Source: Roseovarius autotrophicus (GTDB lineage: Bacteria; Pseudomonadota; Alphaproteobacteria; Rhodobacterales; Rhodobacteraceae). From it: 64,000 nt of DNA. The notes under the pieces are model-generated. The model did not search any database. It had not been told where the DNA came from and was given only the letters and a program-made list of their open reading frames with translations. The position numbers were made by a program, and so were the translations under genes. Below, in pieces: positions 11,228 through 21,432 of the stretch (positions are counted from its first letter, which is position 1; the number at the start of each line of letters is the position of its first letter). Location: contig NZ_JAGQDH010000003.1 in NCBI RefSeq assembly GCF_018069895.1, positions 124,001 through 188,000 on the forward strand. Reading direction: 5' to 3'.

Positions 11228-11990
11228 CGCGCCAGCGTGCGGCAAGCGCCCGTGCGGCCTGCGCCAGCAGCACCACGTCGATGCCGACGGCAAGGAACTG
11301 CGCGCCCCAGCCACGGTAGCGCGCCGCTGTTTCGGGATCGAGAGCGAGGATGCCCGCCGCCTTGTCCGAGGCAGCGATGCGCGACAGCGCGTCGCGGATC
11401 GCCGCTTGCACCTCGGCCACCGCGCTGTCGCCCCGGTGACCCATATCGGCGGCCAGATCCGAGGGGCCGATGAACACTCCGTCCACCCCCTCGACGTCAA
11501 GGATCTCATCAAGCGCGCCAAGCCCCGCCACCGTCTCGATCTGCACCAAAAGGCACATCTGCGCATTGGCCGTGGCGATGTAATCGGGAATGCCGGAAAA
11601 CCGCGAGGCCCGCGCCAACGCGGCGCCAGAGCCGCGCACCCCCTCGGGCGGATAGCGCATCGCGCGCACCAGACCCTCGGCCTGTGCCGCGCTTTCCACC
11701 ATCGGGATGAGCAGCGTCTGCGCGCCCACGTCAAGCGCCTGCTTGATCGCCCAGACCTCACCCATCGGCAGGCGCACAACCGGGTGCGAGGTAGCCCCGC
11801 GCAAAACGCCAAGCTGCGCCGAGATCGAGCGCAGATCATTGGGCGCGTGCTCGCCGTCGATCACCAGCCAGTCGAACCCGGCCTCGGCCAGCACCTCGGT
11901 CGCATAGGCATCGGCAAAACCGGCCCAGCACCCATAGAGCATGTCACCACGCGCAAGCGCGGCCTTGAACGGGTTGATGGGGGCGGGCAT
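11220..11990 (-). CDS. HpcH/HpaI-family aldolase
   Basis: Class II pyruvate aldolase of the 4-hydroxy-2-oxoheptanedioate/2-dehydro-3-deoxyglucarate type, 256 residues. It carries IDGEHAPND with the base-forming His, VQIETVAGL with the metal-ligand Glu and [11 protein letters not shown] with the second metal-ligand Asp. The ATG at 11990 follows AGGAGAGAGCC and is preferred to the earlier start at 12035. It is followed by glucokinase with an eight-base overlap, which suggests sugar-acid or hexose catabolism. The precise aldol substrate is not readable. Confidence 0.87.
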   Translation of the reverse strand: MPAPINPFKAALARGDMLYGCWAGFADAYATEVLAEAGFDWLVIDGEHAPNDLRSISAQLGVLRGATSHPVVRLPMGEVWAIKQALDVGAQTLLIPMVESAAQAEGLVRAMRYPPEGVRGSGAALARASRFSGIPDYIATANAQMCLLVQIETVAGLGALDEILDVEGVDGVFIGPSDLAADMGHRGDSAVAEVQAAIRDALSRIAASDKAAGILALDPETAARYRGWGAQFLAVGIDVVLLAQAARALAARWRDG

Positions 11991-12104
11991 GGCTCTCTCC
12001 TGTGCTGTCGAGGTGCAGCCTAGACCGTCCAGCACCCGCTTGACGAGGGGTCATGGACAATCGTGCGCCTGCATGGTTCGCTCCGGCGCAAGGAGGACCG
12101 CGCC

Positions 12105-12521
12105 ATGAAACTCACGCTGCACCATATCAACCTCGCCACCGACAAGGTCGAGGAGATGGACACCTTCTATCGCACGGTACTTGGGCTCGGCGTGCCCCAA
12201 TCGGACATTCCCGTGCTGGAAAAGGAAAAGGGCTATTCCGGCGACGTGGCCTTTGTCAGCGACGGGCGCATCCAGACCCATCTCACATGCAAGGACATGC
12301 TCGCAGGCTTTCGCACCGGTCAGATCGTCAACCCGGTGGCGCGCGGCCATATCGCCTATCGCACCGACGATATAGCCGCCTTCATGGCCCATCTCGATGC
12401 TGCGGGTGTGCCCTATTCGGACTGGGGCAACCGCGCGGTGGCGGGCTGGCACCAGATCTTCTTTTACGACCCTGACGGCAATGTCATCGAGGTGCACCAG
12501 AAAGAGGACAGCGCGCCGTGA
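12105..12521 (+). CDS. VOC/glyoxalase-fold protein
   Basis: A 138-residue member of the vicinal oxygen chelate superfamily. Candidate metal ligands are His in LHHINLATD at the N-terminus, His in GHIAYRTDD in the second half and Glu in DPDGNVIEVHQ near the C-terminus, the usual H-H-E pattern of glyoxalase I-like lyases and dioxygenases. The ATG at 12105 has AAGGAGG upstream, so the longer frame is rejected. The stop overlaps the GTG start of the exporter gene (GTGA). The substrate is unknown. Confidence 0.8.
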   Translation: MKLTLHHINLATDKVEEMDTFYRTVLGLGVPQSDIPVLEKEKGYSGDVAFVSDGRIQTHLTCKDMLAGFRTGQIVNPVARGHIAYRTDDIAAFMAHLDAAGVPYSDWGNRAVAGWHQIFFYDPDGNVIEVHQKEDSAP

Positions 12522-13417
12522 GCGAGCATCTCAAGGGCCTGCTGATCACCGCGACCGGCGTGCTCTTCGTGGTGCCCGATTCGCTTTTCGTTCGGCTCAT
12601 TGAGGGCGATCCGGCCTCCATCGCCTTCTGGCGGGGGATTACGGCGGGCAGCGTGATCCTCATGGGCGTGCTCGCCACGCAGGGCACGCGCGGTTTTCAC
12701 GCGGTTGCGGCCACCGGCGCGAGAGGCTGGCTTTATACCGTGCTTCTGGGCGTCGCCGCACCGGGCTTCGTGCTGGCGGTAAGCTGGACAAGCGTGGCCA
12801 ATGTGGTCTTCATCCTTGCTTCCATGCCGGTCTTTGCCGCAATCCTCAGTCGCGTTTTCCTCGGCGAGGCGATCAGCGCGCGGATGATCCTGACCATGAT
12901 CGGCGTGTTTGCCGGGCTTGCGCTCATCCTGCGCGGCACGGGCGAGATCCACGGCGCGCATTGGAGCGGCGATCTGGTGGCGCTTGCGGTCTCGGCCGCC
13001 TTCGCGGGCGCGATCACCACGGCGCGGCGGCTCAGATCGGTCTCGCTCGTGCCGACGATCCCGGTGGCGATGCTGGGCGCGTCGCTCTTCTTGTGGCCGC
13101 TCGCCGCGCCGGGGGCGATCTGGGCCGCGAACTGGCCGCTGCTGCTGGCGCATGGTGCGTTCATCAGCGTGGCGACCTCGCTCATGACGCTGGGGCCACG
13201 CTATATCACCGCGCCCGAGGTGGCGCTGCTGATCCTGCTCGAATCGGTGCTGGCACCGCTTCTGGTCTGGGCTGTCATCGGAGAGGACCCCGGAGCGTGG
13301 GCGCTCATCGGTGGGGCGGTAGTGATCTCGGTGCTGCTTGCCTCGAACCTCTGGGCGCTCAGGATGAGCCGCCGGATGCGTATCCGCCCCCATCCCCGCA
13401 CCGGCCCCCCGGTCTGA
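12518..13417 (+). CDS. EamA-type (DMT superfamily) transporter
   Basis: An inner-membrane protein of 299 residues with about ten hydrophobic segments arranged as two EamA repeats, typical of drug/metabolite exporters. It starts with GTG that overlaps the stop of the VOC gene. The C-terminal tail is short, basic and cytoplasmic. Co-transcription with the VOC protein and, 11 bases later, with the formyl-THF cyclo-ligase is likely. The transported compound cannot be inferred. Confidence 0.83.
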   Translation: MSEHLKGLLITATGVLFVVPDSLFVRLIEGDPASIAFWRGITAGSVILMGVLATQGTRGFHAVAATGARGWLYTVLLGVAAPGFVLAVSWTSVANVVFILASMPVFAAILSRVFLGEAISARMILTMIGVFAGLALILRGTGEIHGAHWSGDLVALAVSAAFAGAITTARRLRSVSLVPTIPVAMLGASLFLWPLAAPGAIWAANWPLLLAHGAFISVATSLMTLGPRYITAPEVALLILLESVLAPLLVWAVIGEDPGAWALIGGAVVISVLLASNLWALRMSRRMRIRPHPRTGPPV

Positions 13418-13428
13418 AAGGCGCGAGC

Positions 13429-14094
13429 ATGACCGAACACGACACTCCCGGCGACGATCCCTGTTTCGCCCATCATCTTGTCGGCGGGCATGTGGTCGAT
13501 GCCGCCACCTGGCGCGACGTGTCGCGCTTTCGCAAGGCCGAGCGGGCGCGCCTTTACGCCGCCCGCCGGGCGCTTTCGCAGGCGGAGCAAAGCACGCAGG
13601 CAGCCCGCGTCATGGCCATGCTCTCCGAGGAAATCGGTCCGCCCGATGGCCGCACCATCGCCGGATACTGGCCGATCCGGGGCGAGATGAACCTGCGCCC
13701 GCTTCTGGGCGATTTGGCCGCGCGCGGCGCGCAGGTCGCCCTGCCGGTGGTGATCGCCAAGGGCGCGCCGGTCGCGTTCCATCGCTGGCAGCCGGGGGCC
13801 GCCATGGCGCGCGGCATCTGGAACATCCCGGTGCCCGCGCATCCCGACCCCGTGCCGCCCGATCTTGTGATCGTGCCGCTTCTGGGGGTGGATGCGGCGG
13901 GCTACCGGCTGGGCAATGGCGGTGGCTATTACGACAGAACGTTGGCCGCGCTCACCCCGCGTCCGCGCACAATCGGCGTCGGGCACAGCTTCTCGGCCAT
14001 GCCGACGATTTTTCCGCAGCCTTGGGACATTCCGATGGATGTGGTCGTCCTGGGTGCTGACATCAGAAATTCGCCGTCACCCCAGGCAGGTTGA
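13429..14094 (+). CDS. 5-formyltetrahydrofolate cyclo-ligase
   Basis: Converts 5-formyl-THF to 5,10-methenyl-THF with ATP, returning folate to one-carbon metabolism. The 221-residue protein has GYWPIRGEMNLRPLL in the middle and the family's ATP-binding motif LGNGGGYYDR near residue 160. The ATG at 13429 is the first one after the EamA gene; the longer frame upstream only runs through that gene. The C-terminal 32 bases overlap the 3' end of the convergent mipZ gene, a tail-to-tail overlap. Confidence 0.9.
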   Translation: MTEHDTPGDDPCFAHHLVGGHVVDAATWRDVSRFRKAERARLYAARRALSQAEQSTQAARVMAMLSEEIGPPDGRTIAGYWPIRGEMNLRPLLGDLAARGAQVALPVVIAKGAPVAFHRWQPGAAMARGIWNIPVPAHPDPVPPDLVIVPLLGVDAAGYRLGNGGGYYDRTLAALTPRPRTIGVGHSFSAMPTIFPQPWDIPMDVVVLGADIRNSPSPQAG

Positions 14095-14872
14095 GCGCCT
14101 TTATCAGATCGCGCAATTCCTGCCGCGCGGCGATGTTCGAGATGTTGAGCTGCTTGACGCCGATATCCTTGAGATCGAGCAGCGTCAGGCCGCGCGGGAA
14201 CAACTCGCGAAAGATCACCCGCTCGTTGAAGCCGGGGGCCACGCGAAAGCCGATCCGCTTGGCCAGCGCATCAAGTGCGCGGCCCATCTTTTCCTTGTTG
14301 ACCATCTGCTGCGCGCCGACCCGATTGCGTAGCACCACCCAGTCGATCGCCCGAAGCCCCGCCTGCGCACGCAATTGACGCGCGTTCCAGACCATCTCGG
14401 AATAGACCGAGGGGCCGAGCACCCTGAGTCCATCCGCATCCGTATGGGCTAGAAGATCAAAATCGATGAAGCTGTCGTTGAGCGGCGTCACCAGCGTGTC
14501 TGCTAGGCTGTGGGCCACCTGGCTCAGCCGCGTGTGTGAGCCGGGACAGTCTATGACGATGAAATCGCTCTCGGGCTCGGCGCTCGCCACGGCCATGGCG
14601 AGGCGGCGGTCATAGATGTTCTCGCCCGGCTTGAGCTGATCCGTCGAGAGTTCGGGCAGGCCGACAAGCCGTGCGCTCGGCAGATCAAGCCCCTCCTTGG
14701 TCATGAAGCGCGCGCGGTTGTCGGCATAGCGGCCAAAGCTGCGCTGGCGCAGGTCGAGATCCAGCGCGCTTGTCCGGTGCCCAAGCCGCGCCAGCGCGGT
14801 TACCAGATGCATCGACACAGTGGATTTCCCGGCGCCGCCCTTTTCGTTGCCGACCACGATGATATGCGCCAT
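14063..14872 (-). CDS. mipZ: MipZ, cell-division plane positioning ATPase
   Basis: ParA/MinD-like P-loop ATPase that forms a polar gradient with ParB and inhibits FtsZ assembly away from midcell in alphaproteobacteria. The 269-residue protein has the deviant Walker A motif EKGGAGKST at 9-17, the MipZ-specific DLDLRQRSFGRYADNR segment and the Walker B region VIDCPGSHT. Its length and these features match the Caulobacter protein. It converges on and overlaps the formyl-THF cyclo-ligase gene by 32 bases. Confidence 0.94.
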   Translation of the reverse strand: MAHIIVVGNEKGGAGKSTVSMHLVTALARLGHRTSALDLDLRQRSFGRYADNRARFMTKEGLDLPSARLVGLPELSTDQLKPGENIYDRRLAMAVASAEPESDFIVIDCPGSHTRLSQVAHSLADTLVTPLNDSFIDFDLLAHTDADGLRVLGPSVYSEMVWNARQLRAQAGLRAIDWVVLRNRVGAQQMVNKEKMGRALDALAKRIGFRVAPGFNERVIFRELFPRGLTLLDLKDIGVKQLNISNIAARQELRDLIKALNLPGVTANF

Positions 14873-15017
14873 GTGTTGCCTTCCCTGAGCGGCGGATTGT
14901 CGCCGAACCTATCGTCTCGCGCTGCAATAGGGAAGCGGGCGGCAGGTGGTCAAGCGGGTTTGATGCGGTCTGCGCTTTCGCTGGTATCCGCCCTGCGGCA
15001 ACGCTAGGGTCGCGCCC

Positions 15018-16541
15018 GTGACCGAGACCGCGCTGACATATTCCCCCGATCAGGCCGAGGCCCATGACCGCATCGCAGAGGCGCTGCGCGGTGTGGGCGT
15101 GGATATCGAAGGCGGCACGCTGATGCCCCCCGACGAGGGGCGGCGCGCGGTGATGGCCGTGCTGGGCAAGGCCGGGTCGGGCAAGACGCTGCTTCTGGCA
15201 GAACTTACCCGTGCGCTGGCGGCTGCCGGGGTCGAGACGATTTCGGGCGACTGGGAGGGGCGGCGGCGGCGCGAGCGGCGCACGCTGGCCATTCTCGCGC
15301 CCACCAACAAGGCGGCGAGCGTCTTGCGGATGCGCGGCGTGCCCGCGACCACGATTCACCGCATCCTTTACACGCCCGTCTATCACCCCGAATACGAGAA
15401 GATCGCCGAATGGCTGGCCGGGCAGGGCGAAAAGCCGGTGATCGAGGGGCTGACCGATCTGGCGCTCGACCGGGCGCTGGCGTTTTATCAGGCGCAGAAA
15501 TCCATCCCCGGCGCGCTGGCGGCGGCGGGTTTGCGCGGCTCGGATTTTATCACCGGCTGGAAGCGGCGGGAAGAGCCGCTCGATATCGGGCTTGTCGATG
15601 AGGCAAGCATGCTTGACGCGCAGCAATTCGAGGATTTGCAGGAGATTTTTCCGACCCTGATCCTTTTTGGCGACCCGGCGCAATTGCCGCCTGTCAAATC
15701 CACCGGCGGCATGGTGTTCGAGAGCCTGCCCGCACCCGCGCGCCTGACGCTCAGCCGCATCCACCGGCAGGAGGCGGGCAATCCGATCCTCGATCTGGCG
15801 CATGCGCTGGCCGATCCGTCGCTCGATTTCCACGGTTTCGAGCGGATGGTCGAGGAGGCCGCGCGCCGCGACGAGCGCGTGCGCATGGCCGAACGGGTGG
15901 AGGTGGACCTGATGGCGCGCTCGCCGGTGCTTGTCTGGCGCAACGCCACGCGCATCCGCCTCATCAACGCGTTTCGCGCCGTGCATGAGGCCCCCGAAGC
16001 GGCATTGCTGCCCGGTGAGCCGTTGGTTTGCGACGGTATCGAATTGCCCCTCAAGCACCGCAAGAAGCGCCTCGATCTGGAGGCGCGCGGCCTTATCAAG
16101 GGCGCGCAGGTGGTCTATCTCGGCCCCGGCAAGCGGGCGGGTTTCTCGCGGCTGCACGTCATCGGGGCGGAAGACCCGCAGATTTCCGCCGCCTCGATCG
16201 TCAAGATCGAGAAGCCCGACGAGGAAGAACCGTTCATCCCCTTCGCCGCCAATATGGGGGCGGTTTTCCTGCACGGGGCGGCGGTGACGATCCACAAGGC
16301 GCAGGGCAGCCAATGGCCCGATGTGCAGGTCTTTGCGCCCGATATCTATGCGGCCGCGCGGATGGGGCGGTCGGAGGCGGGGCAACCCTTGTGGAAGCGG
16401 CTGGCCTATGTGGCGATCACGCGGGCCGAGGAGCGGCTCTACTGGGTGGTGCGCAACCGGCTGTCAAAGCCCACCGCGCCGCTCACGGTGGCGGATTTGC
16501 AGGCGCGGAGCGCGCCGTTGAGACTGGAGGTAGAGGAATGA
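15018..16541 (+). CDS. RecD-like ATP-dependent DNA helicase
   Basis: Superfamily 1 helicase, 507 residues, of the RecD/AAA_30 plus UvrD_C_2 type. Motifs in order: Walker A KAGSGKT near residue 50, Walker B VDEASMLD near 195, the FGDPAQLPP motif III, HKAQGSQWPDV motif V and VAITRAEERLYW motif VI near the end. No recB or recC gene is nearby, so it is a stand-alone enzyme rather than an exonuclease V subunit. It starts with GTG and overlaps the SDR gene by ATGA. Its biological role is undefined. Confidence 0.88.
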   Translation: MTETALTYSPDQAEAHDRIAEALRGVGVDIEGGTLMPPDEGRRAVMAVLGKAGSGKTLLLAELTRALAAAGVETISGDWEGRRRRERRTLAILAPTNKAASVLRMRGVPATTIHRILYTPVYHPEYEKIAEWLAGQGEKPVIEGLTDLALDRALAFYQAQKSIPGALAAAGLRGSDFITGWKRREEPLDIGLVDEASMLDAQQFEDLQEIFPTLILFGDPAQLPPVKSTGGMVFESLPAPARLTLSRIHRQEAGNPILDLAHALADPSLDFHGFERMVEEAARRDERVRMAERVEVDLMARSPVLVWRNATRIRLINAFRAVHEAPEAALLPGEPLVCDGIELPLKHRKKRLDLEARGLIKGAQVVYLGPGKRAGFSRLHVIGAEDPQISAASIVKIEKPDEEEPFIPFAANMGAVFLHGAAVTIHKAQGSQWPDVQVFAPDIYAAARMGRSEAGQPLWKRLAYVAITRAEERLYWVVRNRLSKPTAPLTVADLQARSAPLRLEVEE

Positions 16542-17257
16542 AGAACATTCTCATCACCGGCGCGAGTGCCGGGATCGGGTCAGCCTGCGTGCGTGCCTTT
16601 CTCGATGCGGGCTGGCGCGTGGGGCTGATGGCGCGGCGCATGGACGCGCTGCAGGCGGTGGCGCAGGGCCATGCGGGGGCCGTGATCCTGCAAGGCGATG
16701 TGACCTCGCCCGAAGATGTGGCGCGCTGTTTCGGCGGTTTCGTGGCCCAGGCGGGGCGGCTTGACGTGCTGTTCAACAACGCGGGCAGTTTCGGGCGCGC
16801 GGCGACAATCGACGAGCTTGGCTATGACGAGTGGCGGCAGGTGGTGGAGGTGAACCTGCATGGCATGTTCCTGTGCGCGCAGGCGGCGTTCGGTCAGATG
16901 CGCCGGCAGGCGCCCAAGGGCGGGCGGATCATCAACAACGGCTCGATTTCGGCCCATGCGCCGCGCGAGGGCTCGGTCGCCTATACGACGACGAAACATG
17001 CGATCACCGGGCTGACCAGGACGCTCAGCCTCGATGGCCGCCCTTATGACATTGCTTGCGGGCAGATCGACATCGGCAACGCGCGCACCGAACTTCTGGA
17101 AGGCATCATTGCCGCCAATCCCGCCAACCCGCCCCCCACGATGGACGTGGACCATGTCGGGCGCGCCGTGCTCTCGATGGCCGAACTGCCGCTCGAGGCG
17201 AATGTGCAGTTCATGACGCTGATGGCGACGAAGATGCCCTTTATCGGGCGGGGGTGA
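16538..17257 (+). CDS. Short-chain dehydrogenase/reductase
   Basis: NAD(P)-dependent oxidoreductase of the classical SDR family, 239 residues. It has the cofactor motif TGASAGIGSA at 7-16, NNAG near 87, the catalytic Ser in NNGSISA and the YTTTK pair (Tyr and Lys) near 148-152. Arginine after the first strand (LMARRMD) suggests NADP preference. The ATG overlaps the helicase stop by four bases, and the downstream gene is fadH. The substrate is not predictable. Confidence 0.88.
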   Translation: MKNILITGASAGIGSACVRAFLDAGWRVGLMARRMDALQAVAQGHAGAVILQGDVTSPEDVARCFGGFVAQAGRLDVLFNNAGSFGRAATIDELGYDEWRQVVEVNLHGMFLCAQAAFGQMRRQAPKGGRIINNGSISAHAPREGSVAYTTTKHAITGLTRTLSLDGRPYDIACGQIDIGNARTELLEGIIAANPANPPPTMDVDHVGRAVLSMAELPLEANVQFMTLMATKMPFIGRG

Positions 17258-17285
17258 GGGCTGTTAACGCAGCGTTCCCCGGTGA

Positions 17286-19361
<2,076 letters not shown>

Positions 19362-19367
19362 GTCTTG

Positions 19368-19600
19368 ATCCGGGGTGGCGGTGATCACCTTGGACATGAC
19401 CGGGGCACCTTCGGGACGTGGTTGTGATCGCCGAGAACGAGTTGCAGCCTATGCCGGCCCGGCGGCAACTCTACCGTCGCCTCTGTCTGGCCGCAGCCGA
19501 AATGCCTGCGGTGATCGTCGGCGGGCTGGCCATGGCTCAATTCCTCCGCGCCGCCCTTGTCAAAGGGCGGGCGGTTGACCAGCAGGTGACAGGCCCGGTC
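19368..19600 (-). pseudogene. Truncated, frameshifted DUF4399 gene
   Basis: The minus-strand frame ending at 19385 contains CHLLVNRPPF, HFGCGQTEATVELPPG and LQLVLGDHNHVP, which are core segments of DUF4399 secreted proteins. The C-terminal PVMSKVIT continues in the next frame, so a single-base deletion lies near 19405-19412. No signal peptide or N-terminal half is recognisable on this strand upstream of about 19600. It lies immediately downstream of fadH, tail to tail. It is a decayed gene that explains most of the 377-base gap before the LysR gene. Confidence 0.65.
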
Positions 19601-19738
19601 CCAGTCACCTTCGCGTGTCCGCGGCGTTTCCATGCCATGAACGATTCTGACATGACCGCGATATTGTCAGGCACCTGCCGCAGTTGCGCCCGATTTTTCC
19701 GCCAGAACCGGTCTTCAGTAGCAAGAAGAGGGTTCAGC

Positions 19739-20644
19739 ATGGATCGCCTGACGGAAATGGAAGCCTTCGCCACGGTGGTGGATCAGGGCGGCTTTACCGA
19801 CGCGGCCCGAAAGATGGGCATTTCCAAATCCGCAGTGTCCAAGCATGTGTCGTCACTCGAGGCAAGGCTTGGGGCGCGGCTGCTCAACCGCACCACAAGG
19901 CGCGTCAGCCCGACCGAGATCGGCCTTGCCTATTACGACCGCGCCCTGCGGGTACTCAACGACGCAGGCGAGGCGGATGCGCTGGTCAGTTCCATGCAGT
20001 CCGACCCTTCGGGCCTTTTGCGCATTTCGGTCGCCACCGATTTCGGCGTCAATCATCTCAGCCCGATCCTCGGCCACTTCCTTGAGGAGTTCCCCGAAAT
20101 CACCGTCAACATGGTTCTCAACAACCGCTATGTGGAACTGATTTCCGAGGGCTTCGACATGGCCGTGCGTATCGGCGATCTGGAAGACAGCACGCTGCGC
20201 GCGCGCAAACTGTCCGAGACGACCAAGCGGATGATCGCAAGCCCCGCGTATTTCGCCAGATATGGACGCCCCGAGAGAATCGACGATCTCAACGAGCACA
20301 AGCTGTTGCACTATTCCAGCCAAGGCGGCAACGCGGTCTGGAGGTTGACCGCGCCTTCGGGGGAAAAACGGCAGGTGCGCACGGCCGGGGGGCTCAGCGT
20401 CAATGATGGCCAATCGCTGCTCAATGCCGCGATCTCGGGGCTTGGTATCGCCTATCTGCCGTCGTTTCTCTATGCGAAACCGATGGCTGACGGGCTGATC
20501 GAGGATGCCATGCCCGATCTGCCGTTTGAAACGCTCGGCATCTACGCGGTCTATCCGCCAGGGCGCTTCACCCAGCCCAAGGTGCGCGCCTTCATCGATT
20601 TCCTCGTCCAGAGATTCGCCGAGAAAGGGCCGACGGACTGGTAG
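19739..20644 (+). CDS. LysR-family transcriptional regulator
   Basis: A 301-residue regulator with an N-terminal winged helix-turn-helix (MDRLTEMEAFATVVDQGG, then KSAVSKHVSSLE) and a C-terminal periplasmic-binding-fold effector domain starting near residue 90. It belongs to the subgroup with the SVATDFGV..HL segment. The real start is the ATG at 19739; the longer frame from 19418 runs through unrelated DNA including the DUF4399 remnant. A terminator follows. The FMN reductase gene downstream is a possible target, and so is its own promoter region, but neither is shown. Confidence 0.87.
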   Translation: MDRLTEMEAFATVVDQGGFTDAARKMGISKSAVSKHVSSLEARLGARLLNRTTRRVSPTEIGLAYYDRALRVLNDAGEADALVSSMQSDPSGLLRISVATDFGVNHLSPILGHFLEEFPEITVNMVLNNRYVELISEGFDMAVRIGDLEDSTLRARKLSETTKRMIASPAYFARYGRPERIDDLNEHKLLHYSSQGGNAVWRLTAPSGEKRQVRTAGGLSVNDGQSLLNAAISGLGIAYLPSFLYAKPMADGLIEDAMPDLPFETLGIYAVYPPGRFTQPKVRAFIDFLVQRFAEKGPTDW

Positions 20645-20691
20645 CCGCCGCCCATTTTCCTCCGTGCCGGTTATCGGCGCAGCTTTCATGG

Positions 20692-20714
20692 CCCGCCGCT
20701 CTGGCGGGTCTTTT
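20692..20714 (+). terminator. Rho-independent terminator after the LysR gene
   Basis: CCCGCC at 20692-20697 pairs with GGCGGG at 20703-20708 across a five-base loop and is followed by TCTTTT. It separates the LysR gene from the FMN reductase gene. Confidence 0.8.
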
Positions 20715-20830
20715 CCCTTGGGTTTCTTGGGCGCACAGGGCGTGTGCACGGGATGCGCTTGTCAAACCGACTGTGCTGCAACAGTTAGCCTTTGATAAGG
20801 CGCGCAAGCGCGTTGCAACCAAGGGAAAAG

Positions 20831-21373
20831 ATGATGACCAAACCGGTGCTGCTGTTGATCTCGGGCTCGTTGCGCAAGGGCTCTTACAATCGGATGCTGT
20901 TGTCGGAGGCCGCGCGTGCCTTTGGCGAGGCCGAGGTGGTCGAGGCCGATCTGTCGCTGCCGCTTTATGACGGCGATCTGGAAGAGGCCGAGGGCGTGCC
21001 GCAGATGGTCCAGACGCTTGCGGCGCAGATCAAGGGGGCCGATGCCATCGTGATCGGGGCGCCGGAATACAACAAGGGGATCACCGGGGTGCTCAAGAAC
21101 GCGCTCGACTGGGTAAGCCGCGTACCGGGGAGCGCGTTCAGGGACAAGCCGACGGTGGTCGTTTCGGCCTCGGCGGGGCGCACCGGGGGCGAGACGGCGC
21201 AATTCATGACGCTCTCGTGCCTGACGCAGTTGCAGGCGCGCCTTGTGCCTGGCACGGCGGTGCTGATCGCCGGGGCGATGAACGCCTTTGACGAGGGTGG
21301 GCGACTCAAGGACGAGACGTCGCAAAGGCTGTTGATCGAGCGGATGGCAAGGCTGCGCGCCGAACTGGCGTGA
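20831..21373 (+). CDS. NADPH-dependent FMN reductase-like protein
   Basis: Flavodoxin-fold oxidoreductase of about 180 residues that reduces FMN, quinones, azo compounds or metals in different relatives. It shows the phosphate-binding GSLRKGSYNRML at the N-terminus and the family motif PEYNKGITGVLKNALDW. Two ATGs (20831 and 20834) are both compatible with the AAGGGAAAA ribosome site; the frame from 20792 lacks one. A long hairpin follows the stop. The physiological acceptor is unknown. Confidence 0.87.
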   Translation: MMTKPVLLLISGSLRKGSYNRMLLSEAARAFGEAEVVEADLSLPLYDGDLEEAEGVPQMVQTLAAQIKGADAIVIGAPEYNKGITGVLKNALDWVSRVPGSAFRDKPTVVVSASAGRTGGETAQFMTLSCLTQLQARLVPGTAVLIAGAMNAFDEGGRLKDETSQRLLIERMARLRAELA

Positions 21374-21382
21374 CATGAAGAC

Positions 21383-21406
21383 GGGCCACCCCGGCAAGGG
21401 TGGCCC
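21383..21406. terminator. Bidirectional stem-loop between convergent genes
   Basis: GGGCCACCC at 21383-21391 pairs perfectly with GGGTGGCCC at 21398-21406. It lies between the convergent FMN reductase and solute-binding-protein genes. No good T run follows on either strand, so termination is likely but not certain. Confidence 0.55.
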
Positions 21407-21432
21407 GATCCTTGTCAGCAATGCGGCGCGGC

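Noticed and set aside
14685-16385. 566-residue open frame antisense to the RecD-like helicase
   Set aside because: It is antisense to a helicase with all motifs in order, and no domain is recognisable in it.
19418-19738. N-terminal extension of the LysR gene by about 107 residues
   Set aside because: The extension reads through the DUF4399 remnant and has no ribosome site; the LysR winged helix begins at the ATG at 19739.
21383-21406. Perfect 9-base-pair stem considered as a regulatory RNA
   Set aside because: It sits between two convergent genes, so a terminator is the simpler explanation, although no clear T run follows.
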